Shown here one piece after another: positions 5,498 to 6,456 of a stretch of 6,456 bases of DNA. Position 1 is the first letter of the stretch; every line of letters begins with the position of its first letter. A model generated the notes under the pieces. The model saw nothing but the letters and a program-made list of their open reading frames with translations, made no database searches and was not told the DNA's origin. Source of the stretch: an uncultured Shinella sp. (GTDB lineage Bacteria > Pseudomonadota > Alphaproteobacteria > Rhizobiales > Rhizobiaceae); the NCBI GenBank assembly GCA_946886325.1, contig CAMPIK010000139.1:1-6456 (forward strand). Direction: 5' to 3'. Position numbers and translations under genes: made by a program.

Positions 5498-6456
5498 ATG
5501 GCGACGAGCACTGGTGCGAAGAGGTTTACCGTCATCGTTCCGCATATTCCGAAGACCGGCGGAACGGCCCTTCGCTATCATTTCGCAAAGCATCTCGCCG
5601 AGGACGAGATCATGGCGCACGGGCCGCATGCGCGCACGCGCCGCTTCTTCGACGACAAGTTCCAGATGGAGGAACTGGCGCCGGAGGATTTCGAAGGCAT
5701 CCGGATGCTGCTCGGGCACGGCGTCGATGAAACCGATATCCGGAACTTTCGCGCCAGTCCCTTCCGGCTCATGACGGTGCTGCGCCATCCGGTAGACCTC
5801 ACGCGCTCGGCCTACAATCACATGCGCTCGGTCAATGCGCGACGCGGCCTGGAGGTCGATTCCGAGGCTTTTCTCAAGGCCCGGCCGGCGAATTTCATGA
5901 CGACCTTCCTGCTCGACCGTTTCCCGAGCTTCGTCGACGATCCGACCGCACCGCGCGAGGAGCAGATCGTCTCGCTACTGCGCAAGTTCGAATATGTGCT
6001 GACGACGGAAAAGCTCGGCCAGCAGGCCGGCGGTCTCTTCGAGGAACTCGGCTTCGACACGGCGATGGAGCATCGCCGGGTGGCCGGCGACAAGGCGACG
6101 CTGGAGACGACGGACGCCGACATTCTCGCGCGCAACCCGATCGACCTGATGATCTTCGAGCGCGCGAACCAGCTTGTGCCGGAAGCCGGACGTCACAATG
6201 CGCTCGGTTTCGATGGCGAAGGACGGGAGAGGGCGCTGCGGGCCTTCGAAACATCGACGCAACGCCCGCGCGACGAAAACGGCTACGGCCCGCTGGCGCA
6301 GGCGCTCTGTATGGAGCTGCGCGCGGAGACGGCGCTCGCCAGACTCGATGAAGACGGCGACGTGGCGGTGCGGGACCGTGCGGCCTTCCAAGAAATTCTG
6401 GTGAACGCCTGGGCCAAACATCGCGGGCGCCTGAAACCGGCACAGCTCGAAATTTC
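5498..6456 (+). CDS. Sulfotransferase-family protein, C-terminus cut by the window edge
   Basis: Likely PAPS-dependent enzyme that moves a sulfuryl group to an acceptor that cannot be named from sequence. 319 residues are visible and the frame is still open at the edge. VIVPHIPKTGGTALRYHF (about 12-29) is the 5'-phosphosulfate loop, with the key lysine and the GGT turn. LRHPVDLTRSAYNHMR (about 94-109) is the 3'-phosphate motif, with Arg, Pro, Arg, Ser, Tyr and His placed as in the Sulfotransfer_2-like group. No signal peptide or membrane segment is seen, so action in the cytoplasm is expected. The ATG at 5498 is the first after an in-frame TAA at 5480. AAGGAG (5481-5486) is 11 bases ahead, a slightly long spacing. 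In rhizobia, relatives sulfate lipopolysaccharide or Nod factors, but no such gene cluster is visible here. The region after about residue 200 has no motif I recognise. Confidence 0.87.
   Translation, partial: MATSTGAKRFTVIVPHIPKTGGTALRYHFAKHLAEDEIMAHGPHARTRRFFDDKFQMEELAPEDFEGIRMLLGHGVDETDIRNFRASPFRLMTVLRHPVDLTRSAYNHMRSVNARRGLEVDSEAFLKARPANFMTTFLLDRFPSFVDDPTAPREEQIVSLLRKFEYVLTTEKLGQQAGGLFEELGFDTAMEHRRVAGDKATLETTDADILARNPIDLMIFERANQLVPEAGRHNALGFDGEGRERALRAFETSTQRPRDENGYGPLAQALCMELRAETALARLDEDGDVAVRDRAAFQEILVNAWAKHRGRLKPAQLEI

Overview
The window looks like ordinary chromosomal DNA from an alphaproteobacterium, most likely a member of the Rhizobiaceae (Rhizobium, Agrobacterium, Ensifer or Shinella type). 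This rests on high GC, strong third-position GC bias that leaves long empty reading frames opposite real genes, and protein styles typical of that family (a double-HAMP chemoreceptor, a tandem universal stress protein, a short molybdopterin-binding CinA-type protein). Genus is inference only.

Layout. Positions 1-1579, minus strand: a methyl-accepting chemotaxis protein whose C-terminus lies beyond the left edge. Positions 1580-1942: a gene-free, partly AT-rich stretch with several inverted repeats. Positions 1943-2440, minus: xanthine-guanine phosphoribosyltransferase (gpt). Positions 2602-3444, minus: a tandem-domain universal stress protein. Positions 3555-4310, minus: a stand-alone CinA-type molybdopterin-binding domain protein. 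Positions 4311-4477: a divergent control region with nested inverted repeats. Positions 4478-5077, plus: the flavodoxin-like NAD(P)H:quinone oxidoreductase WrbA, followed by a strong intrinsic terminator. Positions 5165-5250, minus: tRNA-Leu(UAA). Positions 5251-5497: a second divergent control region. Positions 5498-6456, plus: a PAPS-dependent sulfotransferase-family protein that runs off the right edge.

How the genes fit together. The four minus-strand genes are separated by 110, 161 and 363 bases, and three of them have clear Shine-Dalgarno sites of their own, so they look like independently expressed neighbours rather than a tight operon. WrbA, the universal stress protein and the CinA-type protein (a family linked to nucleotide or cofactor clean-up) share a loose stress and redox theme, but no shared pathway can be shown. 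The sulfotransferase is the least predictable gene, because its acceptor is unknown.

I found no transposase, integrase, CRISPR array, toxin-antitoxin pair, phage gene or other evidence of a new system. The points worth a second look are the sulfotransferase, the sensor domain of the chemoreceptor and a set of inverted repeats in the control regions.
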